Source: Paludibacter sp.
GTDB lineage: Bacteria > Bacteroidota > Bacteroidia > Bacteroidales > Paludibacteraceae
NCBI GenBank assembly: GCA_028690665.1
Contig: JAQVAV010000007.1
Location: 1-64,000 of the forward strand
DNA length: 64,000 bases
Direction of reading: 5' to 3'
In this document: piece after piece, positions 26,717-35,647 of the stretch
How positions within the stretch are numbered: position 1 is the first letter of the stretch
How the letters are laid out: every line of letters starts with the position of its first letter
Position numbers and translations under genes: made by a program
Notes under the pieces: generated by a model
Database searches by the model: none
Told to the model about the DNA's origin: nothing
The model's input: only the letters and a program-made list of their open reading frames with translations

Positions 26717-27711
26717 AATAATTTTACAGCTATTGATACATTTCGCCTGCCTCCATTTCGGTCTGCTTTTACAACCGCCTTTGTTATATAGTAAGTTCCT
26801 CCGCGTTCGTCATATTTAGGATCAGTAAGTTGAGCTTTCATGCCAGGACATGCAAACGGCTGTATAAATGTTTTTATATCGCCTTCATAGCCGGAATATT
26901 TGTATTTTTGCAATTCTTCCATAGCTACCTTTTTTAATTCATCCAAAGAAGATATGTTATAAAAAAACAACGTCCGCAAACTTCCTTCACTATCTCCAAC
27001 AGTTGCTTTTACTTTCGTATTATCCGGCTTTATACAGACAGCATTAACTTTAAGACTTACATCGTCGGCATTATGATATTTCAACTCGTCGGAGGTAATA
27101 GTATTATAACCCAATTTATATTTTACAGTTCCGCGATCAACACTATAGGCCAACCCTGCATATAATGTATTTTCCATAAAGAATACAGTAAGCCGATATT
27201 CTTCCTTCAATCGTTGTAATTGTTCCAGCTTCGTTGTGTTAGCCGGTATAATATATTTTGTAAAATTTATATCCGGTATCAAATTGCTCAAAACAATATC
27301 TGTATCGGCAATTAAATACTGAAGTACAGTCTTCAGATTGGTTGACTTCCATGTCTTCGTTTCGCAAACACTTCGCAATTGATATTCATATCCTTCACAT
27401 TCTATTTCAAGAGGCGTTTTATAATTAAGTCGATAAATAAAGCCTTCAAATTCTTTTTGCAAATCATCATCATAACCAAGCCAAACAGTAATTTTATCCC
27501 CACGCGAAAACAGTGTTGCCGATTGAATACTTTCACCTTTTTGTTTCTCTTTATATTCGAGGCGTGCCGACAAGGGAATTCTAATCTTGCAGGATTGATT
27601 TATTTTAAATATATCCAACTCTACTTCTACAGAATTGAAAGCATCAAACGAAACAGTTTTATTATCAGATTTTCGTATAACTTCAATATGTCCGCGTAAC
27701 TTGACGTACAT
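26713..27711 (-). CDS. Baseplate hub protein (Mu gp44 / gpD-like)
   Basis: A 332-residue late-control-D/T4 gp27-like hub protein that links the tail tube to the spike. Typical pattern: an N-terminal beta domain, FEGFIYRLNY, ECEGYEYQL and a C-terminal RGGTYYITKAVVKADRNGG. It shares its last base with the start region of the upstream gene product, and the baseplate cluster order matches Mu 43-44-45-46-47. Confidence 0.75.
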   Translation of the reverse strand: MYVKLRGHIEVIRKSDNKTVSFDAFNSVEVELDIFKINQSCKIRIPLSARLEYKEKQKGESIQSATLFSRGDKITVWLGYDDDLQKEFEGFIYRLNYKTPLEIECEGYEYQLRSVCETKTWKSTNLKTVLQYLIADTDIVLSNLIPDINFTKYIIPANTTKLEQLQRLKEEYRLTVFFMENTLYAGLAYSVDRGTVKYKLGYNTITSDELKYHNADDVSLKVNAVCIKPDNTKVKATVGDSEGSLRTLFFYNISSLDELKKVAMEELQKYKYSGYEGDIKTFIQPFACPGMKAQLTDPKYDERGGTYYITKAVVKADRNGGRRNVSIAVKLL

Positions 27712-28307
27712 TAATAAATCAGTTTAAATTCAAAATCGCTTACCAGGTTCATTTCAAAAGCCTGCATGTTTTTCATTCCTTTAATTTCAGTAAATTTTAA
27801 ATCACGAATTACAACACGTTCATTATTTTCAAAAAGTAAAGAGCTACGTGCATTTTCAATTTCAAGAGATTCACTAAGTTTGTATAATTGTCGCAGGTCA
27901 GCTACCTGCTGATCCGGATAATCATAATCATCCGAAACTATTATACCTTTTACATTTACTTCCCAGTCGTCAATTGATATTTCTTCTTTGACTGAGCCCT
28001 GTTGGTTTATAAGTGTTGTTTCAACAATGTTTTTTTTACTTGTAAATGAAGATACCGTATTCTGCAGTAAAAATTTATCTCCATTTGTACGAATAAGCCA
28101 AATAGGAAGAAAAACTTCATTACCGTTATTATTTGTACTATAAAAAGGAGAACCTTTTATATTATTTTCCCGGCGTACAATGTCATCTCCAAAACTATAA
28201 TCAGATCTACTTTTTTTTTTTGTGAATAAAAAAGGAGCAGCCGTATATCCCCAAACGCTTTTGAAGATTTTACCTAAATCAAATTCATTAAAATTATAAC
28301 CACTCAT
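27711..28307 (-). CDS. Tail/baseplate protein (Mu gp43 position, DUF6046-like)
   Basis: A 198-residue protein between tape measure and hub. The sequence (IDDWEVNVKGIIVSDDYDYP and a C-terminal AFEMNLVSDFEFKLIY) resembles a conserved Bacteroidota phage family which I believe is DUF6046, with lower certainty. By position it corresponds to Mu gp43 (N), a tail/baseplate initiator. An unusual run of lysines near residue 30 comes from a T9 tract at about 28211-28219. Confidence 0.55.
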   Translation of the reverse strand: MSGYNFNEFDLGKIFKSVWGYTAAPFLFTKKKSRSDYSFGDDIVRRENNIKGSPFYSTNNNGNEVFLPIWLIRTNGDKFLLQNTVSSFTSKKNIVETTLINQQGSVKEEISIDDWEVNVKGIIVSDDYDYPDQQVADLRQLYKLSESLEIENARSSLLFENNERVVIRDLKFTEIKGMKNMQAFEMNLVSDFEFKLIY

Positions 28308-28312
28308 ATTAT

Positions 28313-29998
28313 TTATTCTATTGCCATTCTGTTAGCACTATTGAGTACCTGCATTAAAACTTCTACAATTTTATTTTTAAGATCAACAGCCCCTTCAGTC
28401 ATATTAGAAGGATATATTTTTATTTCACCAACCATTTCTTTGTTTAAAACTATAGATATATTAGTTGGCTTACTTCCTGATGAAGCAATACTTTTACTTG
28501 TATCAAGAGGGTTAATATTTTTTGCTTCGGCACCTGATCCAGATAAATTACCTGTTAATGAAGATGCATCTAATCTTGTTTTTGGGTTGGCAAAACTATC
28601 AAGACCCTTGTTATAACCTTTAGCCCATGTAGCTCCAATTTTAGAACCGTTGTCAATAGCTGCTTTTACCAGTGAATTACCTCCAAAACTTTCAGCAAAA
28701 CCACCTGCAGCCTGCTTGGCACCTTCTTTTATACTTCCCCAATCCCGCGAAAAAACACCTTGTATTATCTTACCAAGGCCTGTAAACATAGAAATAAGAC
28801 CCTTAATATAACCTACAACGACATCTTTTATAAATTTTACTAAAAGCTTAAACGATTCCCAAACGCCCATGACGCCTCCGCGGAACCAGGCAAATTTATT
28901 CCAGGCAACAACTATTATAGCTATTAAAACGGCGATTCCGGCAATTACCAACCCCACAGGGTTAAGTAACATTGTACCATTTAAAATAGCTTGTGCAATA
29001 GTCCATAATTTAATTGCACCTGTAATTAATTTAAAAGCTGCAAATGCGCCTAAAGCAACACCTGTAAGTTGCAAAAGCATGTCTGAATTACGACCAATCC
29101 AATCAACCATTGGCATCAGGAAGTTCATTAAACTATTAGCATACGGCAAAAGTTTTAAACCAATTTCAGCGCCGGTTTGTCTTAATGTTCCAACCAATGT
29201 AGAGAACTTACCTGAAGCTGTTTGACTCATTTTATCCATCATCCCAAAGAACATTCCACCCTGGCCGGTTGCATGTTGAAAAGCAGCTTCTACCATTTGA
29301 GCCGATATCTTTCCACCTTCCATTTCTTTACGCAGCGTTCCCATGCTTTTACCGGTAATTTTTACAAGTTCATTCAGCGGATTGAATCCGGCATTAATCA
29401 TTTGCAATAAATCCTGACCCTGTAATTTACCGGCACTGGACATTTGAGAGTAAGCAAGTGTCAAAGAACTCATTTTATTAACATCGCCCATGGCTATATC
29501 GCCAATCATTTTTAAATTTGGTAGTATCTTTTCGGCTGAAGTACCAAACGAAAGCATCATTTTTGCATTATCAATCAGCCCTTTATTTTCGTAGGGTGTA
29601 GCATTTGCAAATTTATTAATGCCATCAAGCATAACTTTTGCTTTTTCGGCACTTCCAAGCAATACATCAAAACTTATTTTCGACTGTTCCAAATCTGCTC
29701 CCAATTTTACAACTGCTTTTACACCCTGAAACAATGCCATAGCACCAACTACTTTTCTGATCCCGCTGGCCAGTTCGTTAGTTTTATTATTAGATTCTTT
29801 GAGATTTTCAATGTATTTTTTCCATGATTGCCCAGTTCTGTCAACAAATTTTTGAGCGATGGACATTGATTTTTGAGTACTTGTTCCTACATTATTTACA
29901 CTTTTTGATGCATTTTCAGCGGCCTTTGAAGCATTCTTCAAAACACCGCTGAGCATGTCGCGCGCACGTAAAATATATTCAACAGCACTACTATTCAT
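28313..29998 (-). CDS. Tail tape measure protein
   Basis: A 561-residue tail length determinant. The N-terminal tape-measure domain (about 75-260) is recognisable: ISFDVLLGSAEKAKVMLDGI, FANATPYENKGLIDNAKMML and GKLQGQDLLQMINAGFNPL. Hydrophobic segments (about 300-360) follow. I chose ATG at 29998, which overlaps the stop of the frameshifted chaperone as TGATG; a GTG one codon earlier is also possible. The length predicts a fairly short contractile tail. Confidence 0.88.
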   Translation of the reverse strand: MNSSAVEYILRARDMLSGVLKNASKAAENASKSVNNVGTSTQKSMSIAQKFVDRTGQSWKKYIENLKESNNKTNELASGIRKVVGAMALFQGVKAVVKLGADLEQSKISFDVLLGSAEKAKVMLDGINKFANATPYENKGLIDNAKMMLSFGTSAEKILPNLKMIGDIAMGDVNKMSSLTLAYSQMSSAGKLQGQDLLQMINAGFNPLNELVKITGKSMGTLRKEMEGGKISAQMVEAAFQHATGQGGMFFGMMDKMSQTASGKFSTLVGTLRQTGAEIGLKLLPYANSLMNFLMPMVDWIGRNSDMLLQLTGVALGAFAAFKLITGAIKLWTIAQAILNGTMLLNPVGLVIAGIAVLIAIIVVAWNKFAWFRGGVMGVWESFKLLVKFIKDVVVGYIKGLISMFTGLGKIIQGVFSRDWGSIKEGAKQAAGGFAESFGGNSLVKAAIDNGSKIGATWAKGYNKGLDSFANPKTRLDASSLTGNLSGSGAEAKNINPLDTSKSIASSGSKPTNISIVLNKEMVGEIKIYPSNMTEGAVDLKNKIVEVLMQVLNSANRMAIE

Positions 29999-30168
29999 CA
30001 CTTATTTTCTTCTGCTTCTTGTTTACGTACGTACTCAAGCTGAGCCACTTTTCTTGACCATTCTTTATCAGTTAAATGCGAGACGTCATATCCAAGATAA
30101 TATTCTAAGGTGGTGGACAATATACCTATCCAGTCGCTTTCAACGTTTTCAGACGCCTCGCTTAAAAG
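29998..30168 (-). CDS. T extension of tail assembly chaperone (-1 frameshift)
   Basis: A 56-codon frame with no start codon of its own, entered by -1 slippage at A AAA AAC (30174-30168) at the end of the upstream gene. It encodes LLSEASENVESDWIGILS onward, ending EYVRKQEAEENK. The fused product would be 176 residues. This is the conserved G/G-T arrangement of lambda-like tails and of Mu 41/42: the longer form recruits the tape measure protein encoded next. Its stop overlaps the tape measure ATG. Confidence 0.8.
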   Translation of the reverse strand, partial: LLSEASENVESDWIGILSTTLEYYLGYDVSHLTDKEWSRKVAQLEYVRKQEAEENK

Positions 30169-30527
30169 TTTTTTAGCTCACTTTCTTTAAATTCGATAAG
30201 TTCACCCGCCTTAATGCAGGCGTTCATCCACAAGGATGGATCATTCTTAATTTCTTCGCTACCTCCAAGCCAGCAATTTGTCATCACCGCCTCGCCGGTC
30301 TTAAATAGTTTGCCCATGCTCATTTCCATGTCATTTGTATCGCCTTCTCCTTTCAACATTTTAATAGACATCTGACTAAGGGCATAACTCGTAGTAGCCC
30401 GGTCTATCTTTCGAACGTAAGCAATATGACCATCTACTATTACACCGTGAACTTTTCCATATTTGGCTTTCCAGGCAGCTATTTGTTCCGGTGTTACCTC
30501 ACCTGTAAGTTTTTTTTCTGTTTCCAT
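30162..30527 (-). CDS. Tail assembly chaperone (G-like)
   Basis: A 121-residue chaperone preceding the tape measure gene. It starts METEKKLTGEVTPEQIAAWK, with alpha-helical content and the usual G-protein size. The last codons CTA AAA AAC TTT TAA contain the in-frame slippery heptamer A AAA AAC, so part of the translation continues into the T frame. It lies 1 bp after the tail tube gene. Confidence 0.8.
   Translation of the reverse strand: METEKKLTGEVTPEQIAAWKAKYGKVHGVIVDGHIAYVRKIDRATTSYALSQMSIKMLKGEGDTNDMEMSMGKLFKTGEAVMTNCWLGGSEEIKNDPSLWMNACIKAGELIEFKESELKNF
30168..30174 (-). other. Programmed -1 frameshift site (tail chaperone)
   Basis: On the minus strand, A AAA AAC sits in the X XXY YYZ phase, with the zero-frame stop one codon later (TTT TAA). 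Slippage enters the 56-codon T frame. No strong downstream stem-loop was found. Confidence 0.78.
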
Positions 30528-30528
30528 A

Positions 30529-30939
30529 TTATTGTTTATAAGTAGTATTTGGCTTTACTTTTTTTACAAATAGCGGAGTTGTTATTTCCATGTATTTTGC
30601 ACCCTGTTCCATGGCTTTTTCAATTTCGGTAAACCGGCAGCCATCACAAACATCGGTTATAATTCTTCCGGTTGTTGAATTAGCTGGAATGTATGTATGT
30701 ACCATTGTAAACTCAATGGCAAACGGATCAGGAGCAGCTGCAATAATGGCTTCAAGCTCGTTTTGTAATAATTTAATTTCTCCACTGTATGACCTGTTTC
30801 CAAATCCTACATCGACAACCTCATCGCCTTCGGCGTATATAGGTTCAACTTCCCGGCCCATTTTATATTTAAAACCGCGAATACCGGTTATAAATCTGCC
30901 GCCCATAAAACACCGGTATTCCGACCAACTAAATGCCAT
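30529..30939 (-). CDS. Tail tube protein
   Basis: A 136-residue protein directly after the sheath gene and before the chaperone, the usual place of the tail tube. The sequence is beta-rich (GIRGFKYKMGREVEPIYAEG, then SYSGEIKLLQNELEAI), as in Mu gp40/P2 FII-type tubes. It should polymerise inside the contractile sheath. Confidence 0.7.
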   Translation of the reverse strand: MAFSWSEYRCFMGGRFITGIRGFKYKMGREVEPIYAEGDEVVDVGFGNRSYSGEIKLLQNELEAIIAAAPDPFAIEFTMVHTYIPANSTTGRIITDVCDGCRFTEIEKAMEQGAKYMEITTPLFVKKVKPNTTYKQ

Positions 30940-31007
30940 ATTTAATTATTTTAATACGTTAATGTGTTATTGTGCCAGTGCTATTAATTAGCACATTGGC
31001 ATATTTT

Positions 31008-32171
31008 TCATTCATTTACAAAACTCAATACTACCTCTATCGGGTTTAAATAACCCTTTGGAGTAATATTTAAATAAATCTTTTGCGAATTACCCGATAA
31101 TATATCAATGGTAGTATCAATCTGAGCTGCAAAATCGGATATCTCTCCATCCATGGAAGAGTTAACCTGATTTTCAATTTTTTGTTTCAGATAAGATGCT
31201 ACAGAAGCATGTAAAGTTCCATCGTCATTCACTTCAACATCATCGTCCAATTCCTCAATGTAAGTGTTGTAAGCTATTTTTAAAGCCTTATCAATTACAC
31301 GAATATGCGATATTGTTCCAAGGTCGTCTGTCAATCCGGTGGCCGTGTAGTCGCTATTAAAATAATAACCGGCTTTACCTGAAAATTGACGTGCAATGAT
31401 ATAACCTTTATCGTGAATAGTGGCTAAATCTTCACGCCCTGAAATAGCAACTCCATCGCTCAGATAAGCAGTATCAACAGGAATAGCTCCGTTTTTAACC
31501 CGCGATATTTTTTGCTGCACGGAAATAGCCGCTATTTGGCCCAATACTGATCCCACAGAAGCCGATTGATCATTTTTAGAAGAAAACAAAGCAACAGAAG
31601 TTCTGTAATTACTCTCTTCATGTAAATCGGCCAACGATTCGGCATTTGTCATTTTCCGTCCTTCAACAACCAGTACAAAAGGCATTATTTTAGCCAAATA
31701 ATCCATCGCCAATACCTGACCTTTTGTTCTCGCCGTTTTCACCTCTGCATCCAGACCGTCAACGGTAGTTACATCATCCAGACCGTCATCGGGTGCAGCA
31801 GCTATTCCTAAAGCCACAATTTCACCGTTACCGGCGTTCAGAATAGTTTTTGCAGGACAAACCAGCAATGTGGAATCGACCATCGCGGAAAGCTTTGTAG
31901 TATCAGACACAAGCATAATCCAAAGTTTTGCGCCACTTCCGGCAATATCATAAAATTCGGTTATATGCCTATAAGCATCAGCATTCGACGATGAACTAAT
32001 ACCCAAATCATTTGCTTCATCTGTGGAATAAATGGCATGAGCTTCGTTCAAATTTATCTTATCCGCAACGGCAACACCCGGCAATATCATAGCAACGGTA
32101 TTGTCATCAGTTTCTGTTACTAAACCGAGACCGTTGCGGACAAGCGTAATATTTACATTTGGAAGAGCCAT
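31008..32171 (-). CDS. Contractile tail sheath protein (DUF2586-like)
   Basis: A 387-residue sheath subunit. Features: N-terminal MALPNVNITLVRNGLG, the central SDGVAISGREDLATIHDKGY, and the C-terminal sheath-type segment DTTIDILSGNSQKIYLNITP. It resembles the DUF2586 sheath family of Bacteroidota phages. It is shorter than Mu gp39, consistent with lack of an outer domain. Presence of a sheath makes this a myovirus. Confidence 0.78.
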   Translation of the reverse strand: MALPNVNITLVRNGLGLVTETDDNTVAMILPGVAVADKINLNEAHAIYSTDEANDLGISSSSNADAYRHITEFYDIAGSGAKLWIMLVSDTTKLSAMVDSTLLVCPAKTILNAGNGEIVALGIAAAPDDGLDDVTTVDGLDAEVKTARTKGQVLAMDYLAKIMPFVLVVEGRKMTNAESLADLHEESNYRTSVALFSSKNDQSASVGSVLGQIAAISVQQKISRVKNGAIPVDTAYLSDGVAISGREDLATIHDKGYIIARQFSGKAGYYFNSDYTATGLTDDLGTISHIRVIDKALKIAYNTYIEELDDDVEVNDDGTLHASVASYLKQKIENQVNSSMDGEISDFAAQIDTTIDILSGNSQKIYLNITPKGYLNPIEVVLSFVNE

Positions 32172-32389
32172 TATAATTTATAATTTTCAGGGGTTTTACC
32201 TATTTTTTTACCATGTTCAGCAGCAAGGTCTGATTTTGTAAACCAATATCCAGTTACAGAACAATACCAAATTTCTTTCACACCAAGCTTTTTCATTAGC
32301 TTTTCAGCTTCCTGAGCCGTTCCTTTGGTAGCGGCCTTTTCTACAGTTTTTTCAGCAGATGTATTAGCTGCATTATCTTTTTTCGACAT
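32171..32389 (-). CDS. Small lysine-rich phage protein before the sheath gene
   Basis: A 72-residue protein with a low-complexity, charged N-terminus (SKKDNAANTSAEKTVEKAA) and a short folded C-terminus (VKEIWYCSVTGYWFTKSDLA). The stop overlaps the sheath ATG region and the start lies within the spanin gene (49-bp overlap). Size and place match Mu gp38. Function unknown. Confidence 0.55.
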   Translation of the reverse strand: MSKKDNAANTSAEKTVEKAATKGTAQEAEKLMKKLGVKEIWYCSVTGYWFTKSDLAAEHGKKIGKTPENYKL

Positions 32390-32928
32390 AATGAATAAAT
32401 TTTATAGCGTTTGAATAAAAAATATACAGATATTAGAATCGCTAATATTAAAATTATTTTAATAACAATAAGCCAACCTGACATTTTAAATCCTGAAGTA
32501 GTAATGTTCTTTTTAGAACTATTTGTTTGAGCTGATGTAATAGATTTTAAATCAGTTGCAACGCTCGTGTTATCGGTTATTTTAGAATTGTCCAGTTTCG
32601 TTTGTTGTAAATTTTTCAACTCGGATTTTATAATTTTACGCGTGGTAGTTGAAACAGAAACAACAGCCTGTTTTCCGGTAATTGAGTCAACAACAGGTGA
32701 ATAAACAACCGTTGTAGTTTCCTCGGTTGTAGCTTCAGACACCTGACCTTTATCTATAACTAAATTCGAACTGTCTACCTGAACTTTTACATTATTATTC
32801 TGTTCACTCGACTGATTTACCGTCATATCAGTCGAGGTATTCAACGTTGCAGATTGACTTTGCCTGACGGTTTTGCACGACACCACTGCAAGGGCTATTA
32901 TTAAAATTAAAATTATTTTAGGTTTCAT
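32341..32928 (-). CDS. Putative unimolecular spanin (outer-membrane lysis)
   Basis: A 195-residue protein with both a lipoprotein signal (lipobox ending VVSCKT, C18) and a C-terminal membrane helix (about 150-172, SGWLIVIKIILILAILISVY). This topology, an outer-membrane lipid anchor plus inner-membrane helix with a long Thr/Ser/Val-rich periplasmic linker, defines unimolecular spanins, which fuse the two membranes at lysis. It follows the holin by 1 bp in a lysis cassette. Assignment is from topology, not homology. Confidence 0.68.
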   Translation of the reverse strand: MKPKIILILIIALAVVSCKTVRQSQSATLNTSTDMTVNQSSEQNNNVKVQVDSSNLVIDKGQVSEATTEETTTVVYSPVVDSITGKQAVVSVSTTTRKIIKSELKNLQQTKLDNSKITDNTSVATDLKSITSAQTNSSKKNITTSGFKMSGWLIVIKIILILAILISVYFLFKRYKIYSLCRKKIMQLIHLLKKL

Positions 32929-32929
32929 T

Positions 32930-33469
32930 TTACTGCTTTGGTTTTATATGCAATAATAAATTTTGCCAGCCTCCCTGTATTGCTTCAATTAAAGCCGTTT
33001 TTTCTTTCCCTTTTAATACCGACACATTTTCAAGAATAGATGTAACATACTCTACCATAAAAGCAGTGAGGCTTGCAACATAAACAAAATTGAAAAATGA
33101 AAAGGCTGCAATATCTATCCAATAATTTGATGCTGAAAATTCACGTTTAAAGGCATTAATTATAAATAGTATCGATAGCCATATCAAAATTTTAATTATG
33201 CATCTCGAAAACCGGAACGATTCAAAAGATTTACCTTGTCTTTTGCTTGCACGTATACCGGTCAATATTTCAATTATAATTGCGATAAACATCGCTACAG
33301 CAAGTAGAGGCGTAATTCCAAAAAGGTAATTAATGATACCACTAATTACAGATAATGATATGACAGCACCATGCAATTGATATTTATACGATGGAAATAG
33401 CGATAACAGAAAATCCTCGAACGATTTATAATCGTATGCTGCCAAAAATTTTAATAAGTAGTTTTTCAT
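32930..33469 (-). CDS. Phage holin
   Basis: A 179-residue membrane protein with three to four hydrophobic helices (about 35-55, 60-75, 95-112 and 120-145). It resembles phage holin family 4, including EILTGIRASKRQGKSFESFR after the second helix. It is located between endolysin and spanin, so its job is to permeabilise the inner membrane at lysis. It overlaps the endolysin stop by 1 bp. Confidence 0.8.
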   Translation of the reverse strand: MKNYLLKFLAAYDYKSFEDFLLSLFPSYKYQLHGAVISLSVISGIINYLFGITPLLAVAMFIAIIIEILTGIRASKRQGKSFESFRFSRCIIKILIWLSILFIINAFKREFSASNYWIDIAAFSFFNFVYVASLTAFMVEYVTSILENVSVLKGKEKTALIEAIQGGWQNLLLHIKPKQ

Positions 33470-33996
33470 TACGCGTTAAATTTATAGGAATTCAACCTGT
33501 TTAACCACCCTCTTTTAAACTTATTGTTTGCCGGACGAGCTTTACAAATATCATTAATAAATTTAACCCGTGCATCGAAAATCAATTTAAAAAGAAGAGC
33601 TTGATCTTCATAATCATTAACAGCTGATAATGTTATATTACCCACAATACCATCATCGTCCAAACCAAGCAATCTTTGTGGTATTTTAATGGCATGTGCA
33701 CCTGACCCCCATAACCAATCTACGAGCAATTCGGCGATCGATTGATTATTTATCCTGTCAGCCTGCCATCTATTCCAGTAATGAGGCTTTAATACAAGAT
33801 TAGCCACATCATCAGCTGATAGCATTTTTAAATCCTGAACGTCTATATCACCATCCCCATCTTTGTCATATCCAACGGCCCGCCATGTAGCTATCGTAAC
33901 ACCTTTATTAGTAGCTCCGCCTAAATCATCCGGATCATTCACAAAACCACCTTCCCAACGTAAAATTTTAGGCGTCAAAAATTTAATATCTGCCAT
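33469..33996 (-). CDS. Endolysin, GH108-type muramidase with EF-hand-like loop
   Basis: A 175-residue peptidoglycan hydrolase. The signature [20 protein letters not shown] holds the catalytic Glu (E15) of glycoside hydrolase family 108, followed by a C-terminal peptidoglycan-binding-like part ([16 protein letters not shown]). Residues 44-55 read [12 protein letters not shown], a canonical calcium-binding EF-hand loop inserted in the catalytic domain, which is unusual. It has no signal peptide, so export relies on the holin. Confidence 0.87.
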   Translation of the reverse strand: MADIKFLTPKILRWEGGFVNDPDDLGGATNKGVTIATWRAVGYDKDGDGDIDVQDLKMLSADDVANLVLKPHYWNRWQADRINNQSIAELLVDWLWGSGAHAIKIPQRLLGLDDDGIVGNITLSAVNDYEDQALLFKLIFDARVKFINDICKARPANNKFKRGWLNRLNSYKFNA

Positions 33997-33998
33997 TT

Positions 33999-34490
33999 TT
34001 AAAACTTAAATTTTGGAGCAATATCAGGCTCCGGTTTTACCTTTTGTACATTAACGTTAAGCTTTGAATCTATCAATGTTGTAAACTCTGCCTTGAACAT
34101 AATATACTTCTTACCGTAAACAGGCTTGTATTCTCTTATTCTATTCAACGGCTTCATGTCATCAACAGAAAAACCTTCAAAGGCCTGAAACAAATCATCA
34201 AACTTATCCAATATGCTCAGAGTAGCATCTTCACGCTCAGAGCCTTTGAAGGTATCTGACAAAGAACCAACATAGAGATAAACAGAAATACTTCCGTCAC
34301 CTTTTTGTGCATGTTCCGATTCATTACTGAACGTAAAATCAGAAAATTCTATCAACAGGGCCGGTAATGGAAAAGGATAATTTTCAGTCAAATTATTAAA
34401 CTGTCCTTTTTGCAGGTCAACAAACTTCAACCAAGTCAGCTTTTGCGTAGCCCTATCGCGAATAGATTTATATTTCTCACTTCTGTTCAT
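33999..34490 (-). CDS. Tail terminator/completion-like protein
   Basis: A 163-residue protein between the major capsid gene and the endolysin. The pattern ([40 protein letters not shown]) is typical of small alpha/beta head-tail completion proteins that close the tail tube. The family is not certain. Position corresponds to Mu gp35-37 between head and tail genes. Confidence 0.5.
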   Translation of the reverse strand: MNRSEKYKSIRDRATQKLTWLKFVDLQKGQFNNLTENYPFPLPALLIEFSDFTFSNESEHAQKGDGSISVYLYVGSLSDTFKGSEREDATLSILDKFDDLFQAFEGFSVDDMKPLNRIREYKPVYGKKYIMFKAEFTTLIDSKLNVNVQKVKPEPDIAPKFKF

Positions 34491-34507
34491 TTATAATTGA
34501 AACCATA

Positions 34508-34535
34508 TCATTGCCTCCATAACAGGAGGCAATGA
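34508..34535 (-). terminator. Hairpin after the major capsid gene
   Basis: Perfect 11-bp arms TCATTGCCTCC/GGAGGCAATGA around ATAACA, without a strong T-run on the minus strand. It is either a partial terminator or a 3' stabiliser raising capsid mRNA relative to downstream genes. Confidence 0.45.
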
Positions 34536-34556
34536 CTGGGAACACCTATGAAAAAA

Positions 34557-35573
34557 TTAAGCAGAAATTGCCTGATATACCATTGCAGAATATCTCTTAG
34601 CATCTTTTGTGAAATCGGCTTTAAAGCGGTGTGCAAAACCAAATTCATCAGCCCTGCCAGTAGGATTTTGTGCTTTATTTAAAAGGAACATCTCAAAGTC
34701 TCCCCCTGCTCTAAACACTTCATTTGTACAGAATACAAATCCGGCAGGAACCACATTACCTGTAATTAAAGCCCCCTGAGCTGCTTTGGCAGATGCATCT
34801 ATATCATAAGCCACAATACTATTATCAGTAGCTTTGTGTATTTTAAAGCCGTAATAGTTTACAACGTTTGGATTAATTGTTCCCGTATTTTGCTGATAGC
34901 TTAACTGAGCTTTCAGAATTTCATTGTTCTGAACCAAATCCCACCACATATCAGATGGCAAAACGAGATTTCTTCCATCCGGGAATTGTGCATTATCGCA
35001 AGCCCTGGCTAATACAACAATATCACTTAAAGTAAGCATTTTGAATCCATCCCTGGCACCTCCTGTTGTAGCTATTATTATCTTCTTGTTACCTGCTTCA
35101 TCCGGAGCAAAGGCATAAGCAGCATCATTAACCTCTTTTAGCCGTATTGAATTCGCCGATTTATTTGTATAATATTGCATTTTATTAAATGGCAATGCAT
35201 GCATATTTATATTGCGCATTTTATAATTTTGAGAATCATAGTAGTCTAACGAAACATCATAAGTGGTTTCGGAAGGTTCTACAGAATCTACATCTGTTGT
35301 CCTGTTTTTATAAACAGCGGGAGCAGCCCCAGCTTCCGGAAATCGTAATGTTTGTCCATTAACCACAAAAGAACTTAAATCCTGAGCATCATTTAACCAT
35401 GTATCTATTTTTACATATTCCTCCTGAAGGGAACGCATGAATACAATCTGCTGGGTATCCAATACTACCGCAGGCATGGCTATCAATGTACCTGTTCCAA
35501 CACCACCAAAAACCGATACAACAGCCACAACAGCCACAATCAGTAGTCCACAAAAAACTAAAAATCTTTTCAT
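34557..35573 (-). CDS. Major capsid protein (Mu gpT-like)
   Basis: A 338-residue HK97-fold-type head protein by position after the prohead protease. Features are LPSDMWWDLVQNNEILKAQL, FKIHKATDNS and a C-terminal RFKADFTKDAKRYSAMVYQA. Oddly, the reading frame begins with about 30 very hydrophobic residues (MKRFLVFCGLLIVAVVAVVS) resembling a signal or membrane segment. The methionine at 35477 (MPAVVLDTQQIVFMRSL) would give a conventional 306-residue capsid protein. Either that is the true start or the leader is removed during maturation. Confidence 0.8.
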   Translation of the reverse strand: MKRFLVFCGLLIVAVVAVVSVFGGVGTGTLIAMPAVVLDTQQIVFMRSLQEEYVKIDTWLNDAQDLSSFVVNGQTLRFPEAGAAPAVYKNRTTDVDSVEPSETTYDVSLDYYDSQNYKMRNINMHALPFNKMQYYTNKSANSIRLKEVNDAAYAFAPDEAGNKKIIIATTGGARDGFKMLTLSDIVVLARACDNAQFPDGRNLVLPSDMWWDLVQNNEILKAQLSYQQNTGTINPNVVNYYGFKIHKATDNSIVAYDIDASAKAAQGALITGNVVPAGFVFCTNEVFRAGGDFEMFLLNKAQNPTGRADEFGFAHRFKADFTKDAKRYSAMVYQAISA

Positions 35574-35647
35574 ACCTTAAAAACTAATTTATATTTATTC
35601 CTTTAATTTGCTTCGCAAAGTAATTCGCGGGCTTCGCAATCTACTTA

